Source: an uncultured Pelagimonas sp. (GTDB taxonomy: Bacteria; Pseudomonadota; Alphaproteobacteria; Rhodobacterales; Rhodobacteraceae). From it: 64,000 nucleotides of DNA. A program made the translations under genes and the position numbers. Shown here one piece after another: positions 44,610-53,984 of this stretch. Numbering within the stretch: the stretch's first letter is position 1; each line of letters begins with the position of its first letter. The DNA lies in assembly GCA_947497905.1 (NCBI GenBank), contig CANMIH010000017.1:26817-90816 (forward strand). Reading direction: 5' to 3'. The notes under the pieces are model-generated. The model was not told the origin of the DNA and did not search any database. It was given only the letters and a program-made list of their open reading frames with translations.

Positions 44610-45452
44610 ATGAAACTGCTACGTTACGGTCCCGTGGGTGCGGAGAAACCCGGCCTTCTGGATGCCGAGGGCACCCTGCGTGACCTGTCAAACCACATTG
44701 CAGATCTGTCCGGCGAGGCGCTGAGCGATGAAAGCCTTGCCAAACTGCGAGCGCTGGACCCTAGCAGCCTGCCTGTGGTTGACGGCGAGCCACGCATTGG
44801 CGCCTGTGTCGGCCATGTTGGCAAATTCATCTGCATCGGGCTGAACTACGCTGATCATGCCGCCGAAAGCGGTATGGATCTTCCGCAAGAGCCCGTGATC
44901 TTCTTCAAGGCCACCTCGGCGATCGTTGGCCCAAATGACACCGTTGAGATCCCACGCACCTCGGTCAAAACCGACTGGGAGGTTGAACTAGGGGTGGTGA
45001 TCGGCAAAGCCGCGAAATACATCTCGAAAGACGAGGCTCTCGATCACGTTGCGGGCTACTGCGTCGTCAACGATCTGTCTGAGCGTGACTTTCAGCTACA
45101 CCGCTCGGGCCAGTGGGTGAAAGGCAAATCCGCTGACACCTTTGGCCCCATCGGTCCCTGGCTGGTGACCCGCGACGAGATCGCGGACCCGCAGAACCTG
45201 CCGATGTATCTTGAGGTCAATGGCCACCGCTATCAGGATGGGTCAACCAACACGATGCATTTTGACGTCGCCACCGTGATCTCGCACCTGTCGCAGTTCA
45301 TGTCACTGCAGCCCGGTGACGTGATTTCAACCGGCACACCTCCGGGTGTGGGGATGGGGCAAAAGCCAGAGACCTATCTGAAACCGGGTGACAAGATGGA
45401 ACTGGGCATCGAGGGATTGGGCGTGCAACGTCAGGACGTCGTCGCTGGATAA
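44610..45452 (+). CDS. FAH-family hydrolase, probable 2,4-diketo-3-deoxy-L-fuconate hydrolase
   Basis: This 280-residue fumarylacetoacetate-hydrolase-fold protein has the metal-binding acids in DWEVELGVVIGK and GYCVVNDLSERDFQ, and STGTPPGVGMGQKP near the C-terminus. It resembles ureidoglycolate lyase and diketo-deoxyfuconate hydrolase; the preceding SDR favours the latter, which yields pyruvate and L-lactate. It is the last gene of the plus-strand fucose operon, followed by a strong terminator. Confidence 0.87.
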   Translation: MKLLRYGPVGAEKPGLLDAEGTLRDLSNHIADLSGEALSDESLAKLRALDPSSLPVVDGEPRIGACVGHVGKFICIGLNYADHAAESGMDLPQEPVIFFKATSAIVGPNDTVEIPRTSVKTDWEVELGVVIGKAAKYISKDEALDHVAGYCVVNDLSERDFQLHRSGQWVKGKSADTFGPIGPWLVTRDEIADPQNLPMYLEVNGHRYQDGSTNTMHFDVATVISHLSQFMSLQPGDVISTGTPPGVGMGQKPETYLKPGDKMELGIEGLGVQRQDVVAG

Positions 45453-45459
45453 TACAAAT

Positions 45460-45488
45460 GGCCGGGGCAAAGCGCCCCGGCCTCTTTG
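45460..45488 (+). terminator. Terminator of the fucose catabolic operon
   Basis: The 9-bp GC-rich stem GGCCGGGGC / GCCCCGGCC has a 5-base loop followed by TCTTTG. It lies between the convergent fucose operon and gabT. Confidence 0.8.
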
Positions 45489-45497
45489 TTGAATAGG

Positions 45498-46799
45498 TTA
45501 CTCTGCCGCCTGCGCAATGACCGTCGCAGCCACGATAGCCGCTTCCAACATATCAAGCGCTTCGGTGACTTGCTCCATCGGCGTGGTCAGTGGTGGCAAC
45601 AGGCGTACGGCATTTGCTCGTGTTCCACAGGGCAGGATGATCAGCCCACGCGCCTCGGCCTCAGCCACAATTGCCTGTGTGAGGCCCGGGTTTGGCGCGT
45701 TGGTTGCGCGGTCAGTGACTAGCTCAAAGGCCACCATCGCACCCAGACCACGGATATCGCCAATGGCCGCAGCTTCGGGACGTGCTGAGATCTCCGTCAG
45801 GCGGGCTTTGATTTCGGTGCCGATTTCATCAGCGCGGGCACATAGCCCCTCGTCTTCGACCACATCCAAGACCGCATGTGCCGCCGCCACCGCAAGCGGA
45901 TTGCCCGCATAGGTACCGCCAATCCCGCCCACGGGGGCCGCGTCAACCACTTCAGCCCGGCCCGTCACTGCGGACAACGGAAAGCCCCCGGCCAACCCTT
46001 TGGCCATTGTCACCAGATCCGCCGCAACACCAGCGTGCTCAAAAGCAAAGAGTTTCCCCGTCCGCGCAATCCCCGCCTGCACTTCATCTGCGATCAACAC
46101 GATGCCATGATCATCGCAAATCTTGCGCAAAGCCTGCAGGAATTCAGGAGGGGCAATATTGAAACCTCCCTCACCCTGCACCGGCTCGATGATCATGGCC
46201 GCAACCCGCTCGGGGTCGATCGAGCTTTTGAACAGCGTATCCAGCATTTCCAGCGACTGCTCAACACTTACATCGTGGAACGCATTTGGAAACGGCGCAT
46301 GAAACACTTCGGGCGGCATGGCACCAAAGAATTTCTTGTACGGCAGAACCTTACCACATAGTGCCATCCCCATCAGCGTCCGACCGTGGAACGCCCCGGA
46401 AAAGGCGACCACACCCGAACGTCCGGTATAGGCCCGCGCCATTTTCACAGCGTTTTCAACCGCTTCAGCCCCGGTTGTCACCAACATGGTTTTCTTGGCG
46501 AAATCACCCGGTGTTGCGGCATTCAACCGCTCCGCCAAAGCCACATAGCTTTCATAGGGGGCCACGTGGAAACAGGTGTGGGTGAACGCTTCGGCCTGCT
46601 TGGCCACAGCCTCCATCACCTTCGGATGACGATGCCCGATATTGTTTACTGCGATGCCTGCGGCGAAATCAAGGAAGCGGCGCCCATCAGCATCCCACAG
46701 CTCGGCATTGTCAGCACGCACCGCGTAGATTCCGCGTGTGGCCACGCCTTGCGCCACAGCTTTGGTGCGGCGTTCCATCAATTTTTGCGTGGCTGTCAT
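45498..46799 (-). CDS. gabT: 4-aminobutyrate (class III) aminotransferase
   Basis: This 433-residue PLP enzyme moves the amino group of GABA (or a related omega-amino acid) to 2-oxoglutarate, giving succinate semialdehyde. Motifs are TTGAEAVENAVKMARA, SGAFHGRTLMGM, the cofactor Asp in LIADEVQAG and the Schiff-base Lys in TMAKGLAGGFPL. The start at 46799 follows GGAGG. A PuuR-like regulator is divergent, which fits putrescine/GABA use. No succinate-semialdehyde dehydrogenase is adjacent. Confidence 0.9.
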   Translation of the reverse strand: MTATQKLMERRTKAVAQGVATRGIYAVRADNAELWDADGRRFLDFAAGIAVNNIGHRHPKVMEAVAKQAEAFTHTCFHVAPYESYVALAERLNAATPGDFAKKTMLVTTGAEAVENAVKMARAYTGRSGVVAFSGAFHGRTLMGMALCGKVLPYKKFFGAMPPEVFHAPFPNAFHDVSVEQSLEMLDTLFKSSIDPERVAAMIIEPVQGEGGFNIAPPEFLQALRKICDDHGIVLIADEVQAGIARTGKLFAFEHAGVAADLVTMAKGLAGGFPLSAVTGRAEVVDAAPVGGIGGTYAGNPLAVAAAHAVLDVVEDEGLCARADEIGTEIKARLTEISARPEAAAIGDIRGLGAMVAFELVTDRATNAPNPGLTQAIVAEAEARGLIILPCGTRANAVRLLPPLTTPMEQVTEALDMLEAAIVAATVIAQAAE

Positions 46800-46841
46800 G
46801 TGCGTGCCCTCCAAGTGACGCTTTGATTCTCAGCCTTTTCT

Positions 46842-46859
46842 TGCTCAACATTGTGAGCA
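46842..46859. promoter_or_regulatory. Operator candidate between gabT and the PuuR-like gene
   Basis: TGCTCA (46842-46847) and TGAGCA (46854-46859) are a perfect 6-bp dyad around ACATTG, midway in the 133-bp divergent intergenic region. It is a plausible binding site of the XRE-cupin regulator encoded at 46933. Confidence 0.5.
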
Positions 46860-46932
46860 TTACCAGTAAAAAATTGCGCAGCTTCGCCGGAATCGCTTAA
46901 GGTGCCTTCAAATCATCAAGGGATCAGTTCGG

Positions 46933-47514
46933 ATGACGGATGAATTCGACGTTGGCGGGCGCTTGAAAACACTGCGCACTCAATTTGGCCTCTCTCAAAG
47001 GCAGTTGGCCGAATCCGCAGGCGTGCCCCATGGGCAAATCTCCATGATCGAAACCAACCGCAGCAGCCCATCCGTGGCGTCCTTGCGCAAAATTCTAGGC
47101 GGGTTTGGCATTAGCATGTCAGAGTTTTTTGAACCCGAAGCGGTCAACGTACAGAAGCCCTTTTTCACCCCCTCCGAGCTGCGTGATCTGACATCTCTAC
47201 TGTTTCAAGGGGACGAGAAGGCCCAGAGCAAAGTTACCCTCAAACAGGTGGGCGACGCCAAAGCCCATGGGTTGCAAATTCTCCAGGAACGCTATGAAGC
47301 CGGCGCTGACACGGGCGACGCTATGATTGAACACGACTCGCATGAAGGCGGGATCGTCATTTCAGGCGAGATCGAAGTGACCGTTGGAGACGAAGTCCGC
47401 ATTCTCAAAGCAGGCGACGCCTATCTGTTTAACAGCCGTGCGCCACATCGGTTTCGCAATATCTCAGACCGTCCAGCCGAATTGATCTCGGCCTGCACGC
47501 CCCCCTATCTCTGA
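46933..47514 (+). CDS. XRE-cupin regulator, PuuR-like
   Basis: This 193-residue protein has an N-terminal HTH_3 domain (LKTLRTQFGLSQRQLAESAG through ISMIETNRSSPSVASL) and a C-terminal cupin (EHDSHEGGIVISGEIEVTVG, AGDAYLFNSRAPHRFRN). This architecture is that of PuuR, which represses putrescine catabolism. Divergence from gabT supports a role in polyamine/GABA metabolism. The cupin presumably senses the amine or a derivative. Confidence 0.88.
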   Translation: MTDEFDVGGRLKTLRTQFGLSQRQLAESAGVPHGQISMIETNRSSPSVASLRKILGGFGISMSEFFEPEAVNVQKPFFTPSELRDLTSLLFQGDEKAQSKVTLKQVGDAKAHGLQILQERYEAGADTGDAMIEHDSHEGGIVISGEIEVTVGDEVRILKAGDAYLFNSRAPHRFRNISDRPAELISACTPPYL

Positions 47515-47553
47515 TCTCCGAGCCCAGCGCTCAACCCACTAAAGGAATTGCAC

Positions 47554-48663
47554 ATGTCCCCTCTTCAAGGACTGAAAGTGGTCGAATTGGCCCGTATTCT
47601 GGCCGGGCCCTGGATTGGCCAGTCGCTTGCAGATCTAGGTGCAGACGTCATCAAGGTTGAGGCAGAATCCGGGGACGACACCCGCAGCTGGGGCCCGCCC
47701 TTTATCGAACGCGACGGTGACAAAACTGCGGCCTATTACTATGCTGCCAATCGCGGAAAAGACACCGTCGTCGCCGACTTCCGCACGCCTGAGGGCCAAA
47801 AACAGGTGCGTGACCTGATTGCCGACGCAGATATTCTTATCGAGAATTTCAAGGTGGGAGGCCTTGCAAAATACGGGTTGGATTATGACAGCCTCAAGGA
47901 ACTCAATCCGCGCCTGATCTATTGTTCGATCACCGGGTTTGGGCAGGACGGACCCTACGCCAAACGTGCGGGCTATGATTTTCTGATCCAGGGCATGTCC
48001 GGCCTGATGTCGATCACCGGTGAACCGGATCGCCAACCCCAGAAGGTCGGCGTTGCGGTGACCGACGTGGTCACCGGCCTCTATGGAACCATTGGCATTC
48101 TGGCCGCGGTTGAGCAGCGACACCACACCGGCAAAGGCCAGCACATCGACATGTCTCTCTTGGATTGCGCCACCGCGATGCTGGCCAATCAGGCGATGAA
48201 TTACCTCACCACAGGTGAAAGCCCGATGCGCAAGGGCAACGACCACCCGAATATTTCACCGTATCAAGTGCTTCCTGTTGCCGACGGACACTTCATTCTG
48301 GCGGTGGGCAATGACGGCCAGTTTCAGCGGTTCTGTGGCGTGATCGACCGTCCCGATCTGGCTGAAAATCCCGATTACGCCACAAACGGACTGCGTGTGG
48401 CCAACCGTGTGGTTCTGACCCAAGAGATCGAGGCATCACTCAGCCATTGGAACAAAGCCGGTATTCTGGCGGCCCTCGAGGCCGCAACCGTGCCCGCCGG
48501 TCCAATCAACTCCATTGGCGAAGCCTTTGACGATCCACAAATTCAGTCACGTGGCATGGTCATCGCCCCCGAAGGGGTCAAAGGCGTGCGTGGCCCTTGG
48601 AAATTCTCGGATGCCGAGCTTGCGCTGTCAAAATCGGCCCCAAAACTGCCGCGTACTAAATAA
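47554..48663 (+). CDS. CaiB/BaiF-family (class III) CoA-transferase
   Basis: This 369-residue family-III CoA-transferase opens with LQGLKVVELARILAGPWIGQ and contains NRGKDTVVADFRTPEGQ, LIENFKVGGLAKYGLDYDSL, SITGFGQDGPYAKRAGYDFL (the catalytic Asp region) and GQHIDMSLLD. It moves CoA between carboxylic acids, for example from succinyl-CoA to a dicarboxylate such as glutarate; the substrate is open. The start at 47554 follows AAGGA. It may share a transcript with the PuuR-like gene 40 bp upstream. Confidence 0.87.
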   Translation: MSPLQGLKVVELARILAGPWIGQSLADLGADVIKVEAESGDDTRSWGPPFIERDGDKTAAYYYAANRGKDTVVADFRTPEGQKQVRDLIADADILIENFKVGGLAKYGLDYDSLKELNPRLIYCSITGFGQDGPYAKRAGYDFLIQGMSGLMSITGEPDRQPQKVGVAVTDVVTGLYGTIGILAAVEQRHHTGKGQHIDMSLLDCATAMLANQAMNYLTTGESPMRKGNDHPNISPYQVLPVADGHFILAVGNDGQFQRFCGVIDRPDLAENPDYATNGLRVANRVVLTQEIEASLSHWNKAGILAALEAATVPAGPINSIGEAFDDPQIQSRGMVIAPEGVKGVRGPWKFSDAELALSKSAPKLPRTK

Positions 48664-48679
48664 AGTTTTGGCTGGCCGT

Positions 48680-49270
48680 TCAGGCCAGCCAAACCCAAAG
48701 CAGGCGCGCCTCAGAACCATTTCGGTTGCGCACCAAGTGCCGCAGTTTGCTATTGAAATAAACCGCATCCCCTACAGACATTTCTCGCGGAGGCTGGTCA
48801 TCACAGTGAAACGTGATATCTCCTTCAAGAACAAAGAAAAACTCTTCTCCGCCGTGGGAGGAGGATGCGGGAAATTCTTCTGTTTCCTGTGGTTTGACCG
48901 TTGCGATCAAGGGCACCATGCGTCGGTTGTCCATATCCGAGAACAGATACTCAAAGCCGTATTTGTCGCTCTCTGATCGCAACCCGGCCCCTTTATCTGT
49001 AAACGAGGGTTGCGATTGAACGGCAGATTGCGCTGACAACAGGCTCGCGCTTGCCACGCCCAGCCCCTTGGCCACGCGATCAATCGTATCGAAAGTTGGC
49101 GAGATCACACAGTTTTCGATTTTCGAGAGGTTCGACTTCGAGACACCCGCTTGCACAGCCAGCTGAGACAAAGAGATGCCTTTCCTCTGCCGCAGCTTTC
49201 GGATCACCTCGCCGATTTTCAAGGTTGAACTATCGTCTTCGGTGTCAGTGTGTGTTTCAGCCTGGGACAT
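48680..49270 (-). CDS. XRE-cupin transcriptional regulator
   Basis: This 196-residue protein has an HTH_3 domain (IGEVIRKLRQRKGISLSQLA through KSNLSKIENCVISPTFDTI) and a C-terminal cupin_2 (SHGGEEFFFVLEGDITFHCD, VGDAVYFNSKLRHLVRN). It is divergent from the 49456-51869 pair across 185 bp that contain a GTTTCA/TGAAAC dyad, and probably controls that pair. Its effector is unknown. Confidence 0.87.
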   Translation of the reverse strand: MSQAETHTDTEDDSSTLKIGEVIRKLRQRKGISLSQLAVQAGVSKSNLSKIENCVISPTFDTIDRVAKGLGVASASLLSAQSAVQSQPSFTDKGAGLRSESDKYGFEYLFSDMDNRRMVPLIATVKPQETEEFPASSSHGGEEFFFVLEGDITFHCDDQPPREMSVGDAVYFNSKLRHLVRNRNGSEARLLWVWLA

Positions 49271-49401
49271 GAATTTTCAGTGCACCTTTTAAGAGCGGCG
49301 TCCGCAAAGACGCAAAACGAGCTTTAATTTAGAGCGAAGGTGCGTGGAAGCACAACCATAAAGAAAGTCGCGCCTATCAGAGTGTGGGATAAATTCCCCT
49401 T

Positions 49402-49417
49402 GTTTCATATTTGAAAC
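49402..49417. promoter_or_regulatory. Dyad GTTTCA-TATT-TGAAAC upstream of the 49456 gene
   Basis: A perfect 6-bp inverted repeat with a 4-bp AT centre lies 39-54 bp before the 49456 start codon. It is a candidate operator for the XRE-cupin protein at 48680. Confidence 0.5.
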
Positions 49418-49455
49418 GCGCCTATATCTGCGAAATCAGCCGAGGAGACCAACCC

Positions 49456-50529
49456 ATGTCGCGTCCCACTTTACTCATTCTGTCGCTTGGTGAGCTTGGA
49501 ACAAGCCTGCTTGAGGCCGTGGCCCGCGCTGACCTATTCGACACAATTATTGTGGCGAGCCGAGGCCGGAAAAAAGCCCAGGAGCGTGCGAATAATGCTG
49601 CAATTGGCGCCGGGCTTGAGGGGTTGTTTCCTAACATTCGTTCAGAAGAACTTGACTTCAATGACCCAGGCTTTGCCCTCAAACTTCGTGCAATCAGTCC
49701 GGATTACATCTTCACCGCCCCGAGCCTGATGCCATGGTGGCAGACTGACAACAAAGGCATTGAGCTGCCTTTTGCGGCCTTTACCTCGCTGCACCTTTCG
49801 CTCATGAGCACGCTGCGGGCAGGCATGGCACAAGCCGATTGCAACGCAGTTTGGATGGGAGCGTCTTACCCGGATGTAATCAACCCTGTGTTGAATCGCA
49901 CGGGCTTTGGCCCGACCTGTGGCATTGGCAATGTGCAAGAACCACTGCCCAAAATTCAAAGCTATGTGGCTGCAAAGTTGGGTTGCAACGCGCAAGACGT
50001 CAAAGTTCAGATGGTGGCCCAGCACGCGTTTGAATACCATGTTCTGAACGCCAAAGCCGCCTCCGAGCTCCCGCCGTACCTTCTACGGGCAACTGTGGGC
50101 GATCGTGATGTCACCGACATTGCAACCGAGGCCCTCTATCAACCTTTCGACTTTCCCTATGACCTGCACTTCAACCGTGTCACAGCCTCGGCGGGGGTGC
50201 AGGCCCTGCGCGCGTTGACTTCGGACACTCCCGTAGACACCCATTTGCCCGGCATCGGCACATTGATAGGGGGCTATCCCGTCAGGTGCTGTAACGGGCA
50301 GTTTGAGATCACACTCCCTTCGGCGTGGAGCCTTGATCACGCAGTTACAACCAACGAGGCCTCGTTGCCTTGGGATGGCATCTCCGAAGTCACCTCAGAC
50401 GGAACCATTGTCTACAGCGACACAACACTCGCCGCCTTGCACACCCTCTTAGGCAAGGCCCCTGACATGCTGACACCCGAAAACGCCCAAACGCAGGCCC
50501 AAGCTCTGCTTTCGGCCATCTCGGGCTAA
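49456..50529 (+). CDS. Unrecognised Rossmann-like protein, possible NAD(P)-dependent dehydrogenase
   Basis: This is a 357-residue cytoplasmic protein. The N-terminus (LLILSLGELGTSLLEAVARA, then DTIIVASRGRKKAQERANNA) looks like a beta-alpha-beta nucleotide-binding fold as in saccharopine or malate dehydrogenases, but the glycine pattern is not canonical. The middle (GFGPTCGIGNVQEPLPKIQS, VAQHAFEYHVLNAK) contains a His that could be catalytic. It is coupled to an aminotransferase gene 11 bp downstream, so together they may interconvert an amine, ketone and alcohol. I cannot name the substrate. The start at 49456 is preceded by GAGGAG. Confidence 0.6.
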   Translation: MSRPTLLILSLGELGTSLLEAVARADLFDTIIVASRGRKKAQERANNAAIGAGLEGLFPNIRSEELDFNDPGFALKLRAISPDYIFTAPSLMPWWQTDNKGIELPFAAFTSLHLSLMSTLRAGMAQADCNAVWMGASYPDVINPVLNRTGFGPTCGIGNVQEPLPKIQSYVAAKLGCNAQDVKVQMVAQHAFEYHVLNAKAASELPPYLLRATVGDRDVTDIATEALYQPFDFPYDLHFNRVTASAGVQALRALTSDTPVDTHLPGIGTLIGGYPVRCCNGQFEITLPSAWSLDHAVTTNEASLPWDGISEVTSDGTIVYSDTTLAALHTLLGKAPDMLTPENAQTQAQALLSAISG

Positions 50530-50540
50530 TGGAGATCTTT

Positions 50541-51869
50541 ATGCAAACCGAAACCTCGAAACACCTGTTCGACCGCGCCGTGGAGGTCCTGGTTGAAGGC
50601 TGCAGCTCTGCCAGCCGCGGCCCGATGAACTATGCCCCCTACCCCGCCTATATCCGCGAAGGCAAAGGCGCGCGGCTTTGGGATGTAGATGGCAATGAGT
50701 ATCTTGACTGGCAGCTCTCGTTTGGCTGTCTGCCTCTGGGACATGCCCACCCCAAAATCGTCGAAGTGGTGCAAGATAAGGTTATGGGTGGCACCCATTT
50801 CGCCACAGCGCTCGAGATTGAGGTTGAAGCGGCTGAATTGATGGTCGGCATGTTGCCGCACGTTGACAAGGTGCGCTTTGCCAACACCGGCACCGAAGCC
50901 TGCATGACCGGCGTACGCATGGCGCGTGGCATTACAGGTAAACGCAAAATCCTTAAGTTCGAAGGCCATTACCACGGCTGGTATGACGGGCTTCTCGTCA
51001 GCACCAACCCTCAGCCCGTGACCACACTCGGTCACCCCAATGATCCAGTGCGCATACCTGACAGCTCCGGTCTGACACCGGGCAGCTGGGAAGACACGCT
51101 GGTTTGTGTCTGGAATGACATCGACGCCCTTGAGCGCAAGCTCAAAACCCACGGCCATGAAATCGCCTGTGTGGTGATGGAAGGTGCTATGTCGAACATG
51201 GGTGTGATCCCGCCCAAACCCGGCTATTTGAAACAAGTCCAAGAGATGTGCCGCGCCTATGATGTGCTGTTCTATCTAGATGAAACCGTGACGGGATTTC
51301 GTGTTGCCCCAGGTGGCGCCGCAGAACTCTATGATCTGCAACCCGATATCGTGACTTTTGGCAAAGCTCTGGGTCAGGGTTTCCCGGTCGCTGCGATCGC
51401 CGGACCAAACCACATCATGGAAAGCATCGAGTACGGCAAAGTTCTGCATTACGGCAGCCACAACGCGCCGCGCCTTGGCCTCTACGCCGCTAAAACCATG
51501 CTGGAAGAGATGTCCAAGGACAACAACGCAGGCTGGACCGAAATCAACGCCATTGGCGAAGAGATGACCCAGCGGCTCAATCAGGTTGCCCGCGACACAG
51601 GTCAAAACATGCGGGTTCAGAATATCGGCTCGATGTTCCACCCGGTCTTCACCGATCTTGACGAGATCACATCCTATCGAGATTTCTGCGCGACAGCAGA
51701 TCTGGCGAAATATGGTCGGTTCTCACAGTTGATGCGCCAGCAGGGCATCTTCTTCACCGGGAACCGCATTCTCCACAACCTGAGTTGCACCGAACACACT
51801 CAGGATGACATCGACCGAACCGTAGAGGCCGCCGGTCAGGCGCTGGAACAGCTCAAACTCGAAGAGTGA
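50541..51869 (+). CDS. Class III aminotransferase, glutamate-1-semialdehyde aminomutase-like
   Basis: This 442-residue PLP enzyme resembles HemL in HLFDRAVEVLVEGCSSASRG, FANTGTEACMTGVRMARGIT, FEGHYHGWYDG, FYLDETVTGFRVAPGG and the Lys in TFGKALGQGFPVAAIAG. The sequence and the neighbouring oxidoreductase suggest a catabolic transaminase rather than tetrapyrrole synthesis. GGAG sits six bases before the ATG at 50541, so I prefer it to an ATG at 50529 that overlaps the previous stop. A strong terminator follows. Confidence 0.85.
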   Translation: MQTETSKHLFDRAVEVLVEGCSSASRGPMNYAPYPAYIREGKGARLWDVDGNEYLDWQLSFGCLPLGHAHPKIVEVVQDKVMGGTHFATALEIEVEAAELMVGMLPHVDKVRFANTGTEACMTGVRMARGITGKRKILKFEGHYHGWYDGLLVSTNPQPVTTLGHPNDPVRIPDSSGLTPGSWEDTLVCVWNDIDALERKLKTHGHEIACVVMEGAMSNMGVIPPKPGYLKQVQEMCRAYDVLFYLDETVTGFRVAPGGAAELYDLQPDIVTFGKALGQGFPVAAIAGPNHIMESIEYGKVLHYGSHNAPRLGLYAAKTMLEEMSKDNNAGWTEINAIGEEMTQRLNQVARDTGQNMRVQNIGSMFHPVFTDLDEITSYRDFCATADLAKYGRFSQLMRQQGIFFTGNRILHNLSCTEHTQDDIDRTVEAAGQALEQLKLEE

Positions 51870-51932
51870 GCTTTGGGGGGCTGAGAAATTCACGTATCCC
51901 AACACTCTGCCCCTCATCCGCGCTACAAACTA

Positions 51933-51958
51933 AAACGGGCCGAAAGGCCCGTTTTTTT
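51933..51958 (+). terminator. Rho-independent terminator
   Basis: The stem AAACGGGCC / GGCCCGTTT with a GAAA tetraloop is followed by seven Ts. It ends the 49456-51869 operon. Confidence 0.92.
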
Positions 51959-52029
51959 GTTTCTGCAAAAAGAACTCAAACCGAGATTACCCCTGTTAGA
52001 AGAGTTATTTCTCAGCTTAACGCTACCCC

Positions 52030-53133
52030 CTAAAGATCAAGCGATTGTTCAGTTCCCTTGTCAAAGAGATAGCAGGCGTCTAGTTCGAGCTCGAACGCGC
52101 GGGTCTCATCGACATCGACTTCGGTGGGGTTGAACATCTTCGACAAAACCGTCGAATTCCCCAAAGCCACAGAGATCAAAGTCTCCGCCCCAAGTGGCTC
52201 GACATGATCCACCGTACAGCTCATCTGGTGCACCTCTCCTGCCCGCGGCAGGGAATGCCCCACCGGTGAGAAGGAATCTGAGCGGATGCCATAGAACACT
52301 TTCTGACCGACTTTCACTTTGTCCCGCAAACGCGCTGGAATGGGCAGAAGAGGGCCATTAGCCGCCTGGAACATCGGCGATGCCCCGTCTTTGACAATTT
52401 CACCATCCACCATAGCCATTGGCGGTGATCCGATGAAGGTCGCAACAAAGACATTGGCCGGAGATTTAAACAGTTCGCTTGGTGTCCCCACCTGTTCGAT
52501 ATGACCACCGCGCATTACCACAATCCGGTCTGCCATTGTCATGGCTTCGATCTGATCGTGCGTCACATAGATGATGGTGTTGCGCACCTTCTTGTGTAGG
52601 CGTTTGATCTCTGAGCGCATCTGCGTCCGCAGTTTTGCATCAAGGTTCGAAAGCGGTTCATCAAACAGATAGACCTCGGGGCTTCGGACAATTGCGCGGC
52701 CCATTGCAACCCTTTGACGCTGACCACCTGACAACTGTTTTGGTTTGCGGTCCAAAAGCTGTTCAAGCCCAAGCATCTTGGCCGCTTCATCCACCTTCTG
52801 CGTGATCTCAGCCGCCGGTGTGCCCGACACTTTCAATCCGAAGCCCAGATTTTTGCGCACCGTCATATGCGGGTAAAGCGCATAGTCCTGAAACACCATG
52901 GAGATGCCGCGATCTTTGGGCGCAAGCCCGCTGACCTCACGATCACCAATGCGGATTTCACCGCTGCTCACCGATTCAAGCCCGGCCACCATGCGCAGGG
53001 TTGTGGATTTGCCACAGCCGGAGGGCCCGACAAACACCACAAACTCTCCGTCTTTGATGTCGAGATCGATACTGTGAAGAACCCGCGTCTCGCCAAATTC
53101 TTTCACCAGATTATTCAAAGCAATACTTGCCAT
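52030..53133 (-). CDS. Carbohydrate ABC transporter ATP-binding protein (MalK/UgpC-like)
   Basis: This 367-residue CUT1 ATPase has Walker [10 protein letters not shown] (about 37-45), [13 protein letters not shown], Walker [14 protein letters not shown], the switch His in [10 protein letters not shown] and a C-terminal TOBE domain (about 240-360). It powers the two permeases encoded upstream in the same transcript. It lies 23 bp after the second permease gene. Confidence 0.94.
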   Translation of the reverse strand: MASIALNNLVKEFGETRVLHSIDLDIKDGEFVVFVGPSGCGKSTTLRMVAGLESVSSGEIRIGDREVSGLAPKDRGISMVFQDYALYPHMTVRKNLGFGLKVSGTPAAEITQKVDEAAKMLGLEQLLDRKPKQLSGGQRQRVAMGRAIVRSPEVYLFDEPLSNLDAKLRTQMRSEIKRLHKKVRNTIIYVTHDQIEAMTMADRIVVMRGGHIEQVGTPSELFKSPANVFVATFIGSPPMAMVDGEIVKDGASPMFQAANGPLLPIPARLRDKVKVGQKVFYGIRSDSFSPVGHSLPRAGEVHQMSCTVDHVEPLGAETLISVALGNSTVLSKMFNPTEVDVDETRAFELELDACYLFDKGTEQSLDL

Positions 53134-53156
53134 TTTCTTTTCTCGCTACTGCGCCT

Positions 53157-53984
53157 CTATCCCTTTTGACCAGATTGATTGCTTGCACCGGCAGCAAAAT
53201 ATTTCTGGAAATACAGGAAGATAAGAAGAGGGATGACCGAGGTGATGATCGTGGCGACAGCCACCTGATCCCAGTTTGGTTCATAGGTGCCTTTGATTTT
53301 GGTCAGAAGAACCGGGAGCGGGATGTTCTCGCGCAAGAACAGCATCGGCAACATCAACGAGTTCCAAGTCCACATGAACTGCAAGATCCCGACCGCAGCC
53401 ATTGGCGTCAGCGCATTTGGCAGTACAACCGACCAGAAGGTCCGCACATGGCCACAGCCATCAATATGCGCCGCATCGATCAGCGACCGCGGGAAATCGA
53501 CCAGATAGTTGCGCACCAGAAACACGGCCCAGGCCATGGACAAGGCGACGAAGGGAATGATCACCGAGAAGATGTTGTCGATCAGACCCACATTGCGCCA
53601 CAGGGTGAACAACGGGATGATCAGGATCTGGTTCGGGATCACAAAGGCATTCACCAAAAGCAAAAAGGTCACCTTTTTGCCGGGGAAGTTGAGGAAGGCA
53701 AAGGCATAGGCCCCCATAGGTGCCAAAAGGATCGACCCCAGCGAGGACAGGCCCGCAATTTTGATCGAGTTCCACAGGGCATCCCAAAGCGGATAGTTCA
53801 CCCAGACTTCGCGCCAGGCCTCAAGCGTCAGTGTGAATTCCTCAATGTTCCACCATCCCTTCAGGGTTTCCCCTTCGGGGCGGATCGAGGTCATGATGAT
53901 CCCGATCAGCGGCAGCACCCAGATTAGGGACACCACACCAATCAACAACATCGGCCACAGCGGCGGTTTGTAGATATCATTCAT
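53157..53984 (-). CDS. Carbohydrate ABC transporter permease (MalG-like)
   Basis: This 275-residue inner-membrane permease has six helices and the EAA loop (SLIDAAHIDGCGHVRTFWSV, about 165-184) that contacts the ATPase. Its start overlaps the end of the first permease gene (53981-53984). It is part of the CUT1 transporter that probably takes up fucosylated oligosaccharides. Confidence 0.92.
   Translation of the reverse strand: MNDIYKPPLWPMLLIGVVSLIWVLPLIGIIMTSIRPEGETLKGWWNIEEFTLTLEAWREVWVNYPLWDALWNSIKIAGLSSLGSILLAPMGAYAFAFLNFPGKKVTFLLLVNAFVIPNQILIIPLFTLWRNVGLIDNIFSVIIPFVALSMAWAVFLVRNYLVDFPRSLIDAAHIDGCGHVRTFWSVVLPNALTPMAAVGILQFMWTWNSLMLPMLFLRENIPLPVLLTKIKGTYEPNWDQVAVATIITSVIPLLIFLYFQKYFAAGASNQSGQKG

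Noticed and set aside
45498..51869. The amine block as a mobile insertion splitting the fucose genes
   Set aside because: No integrase, transposase, terminal repeats or tRNA site borders it; base composition looks like its surroundings.
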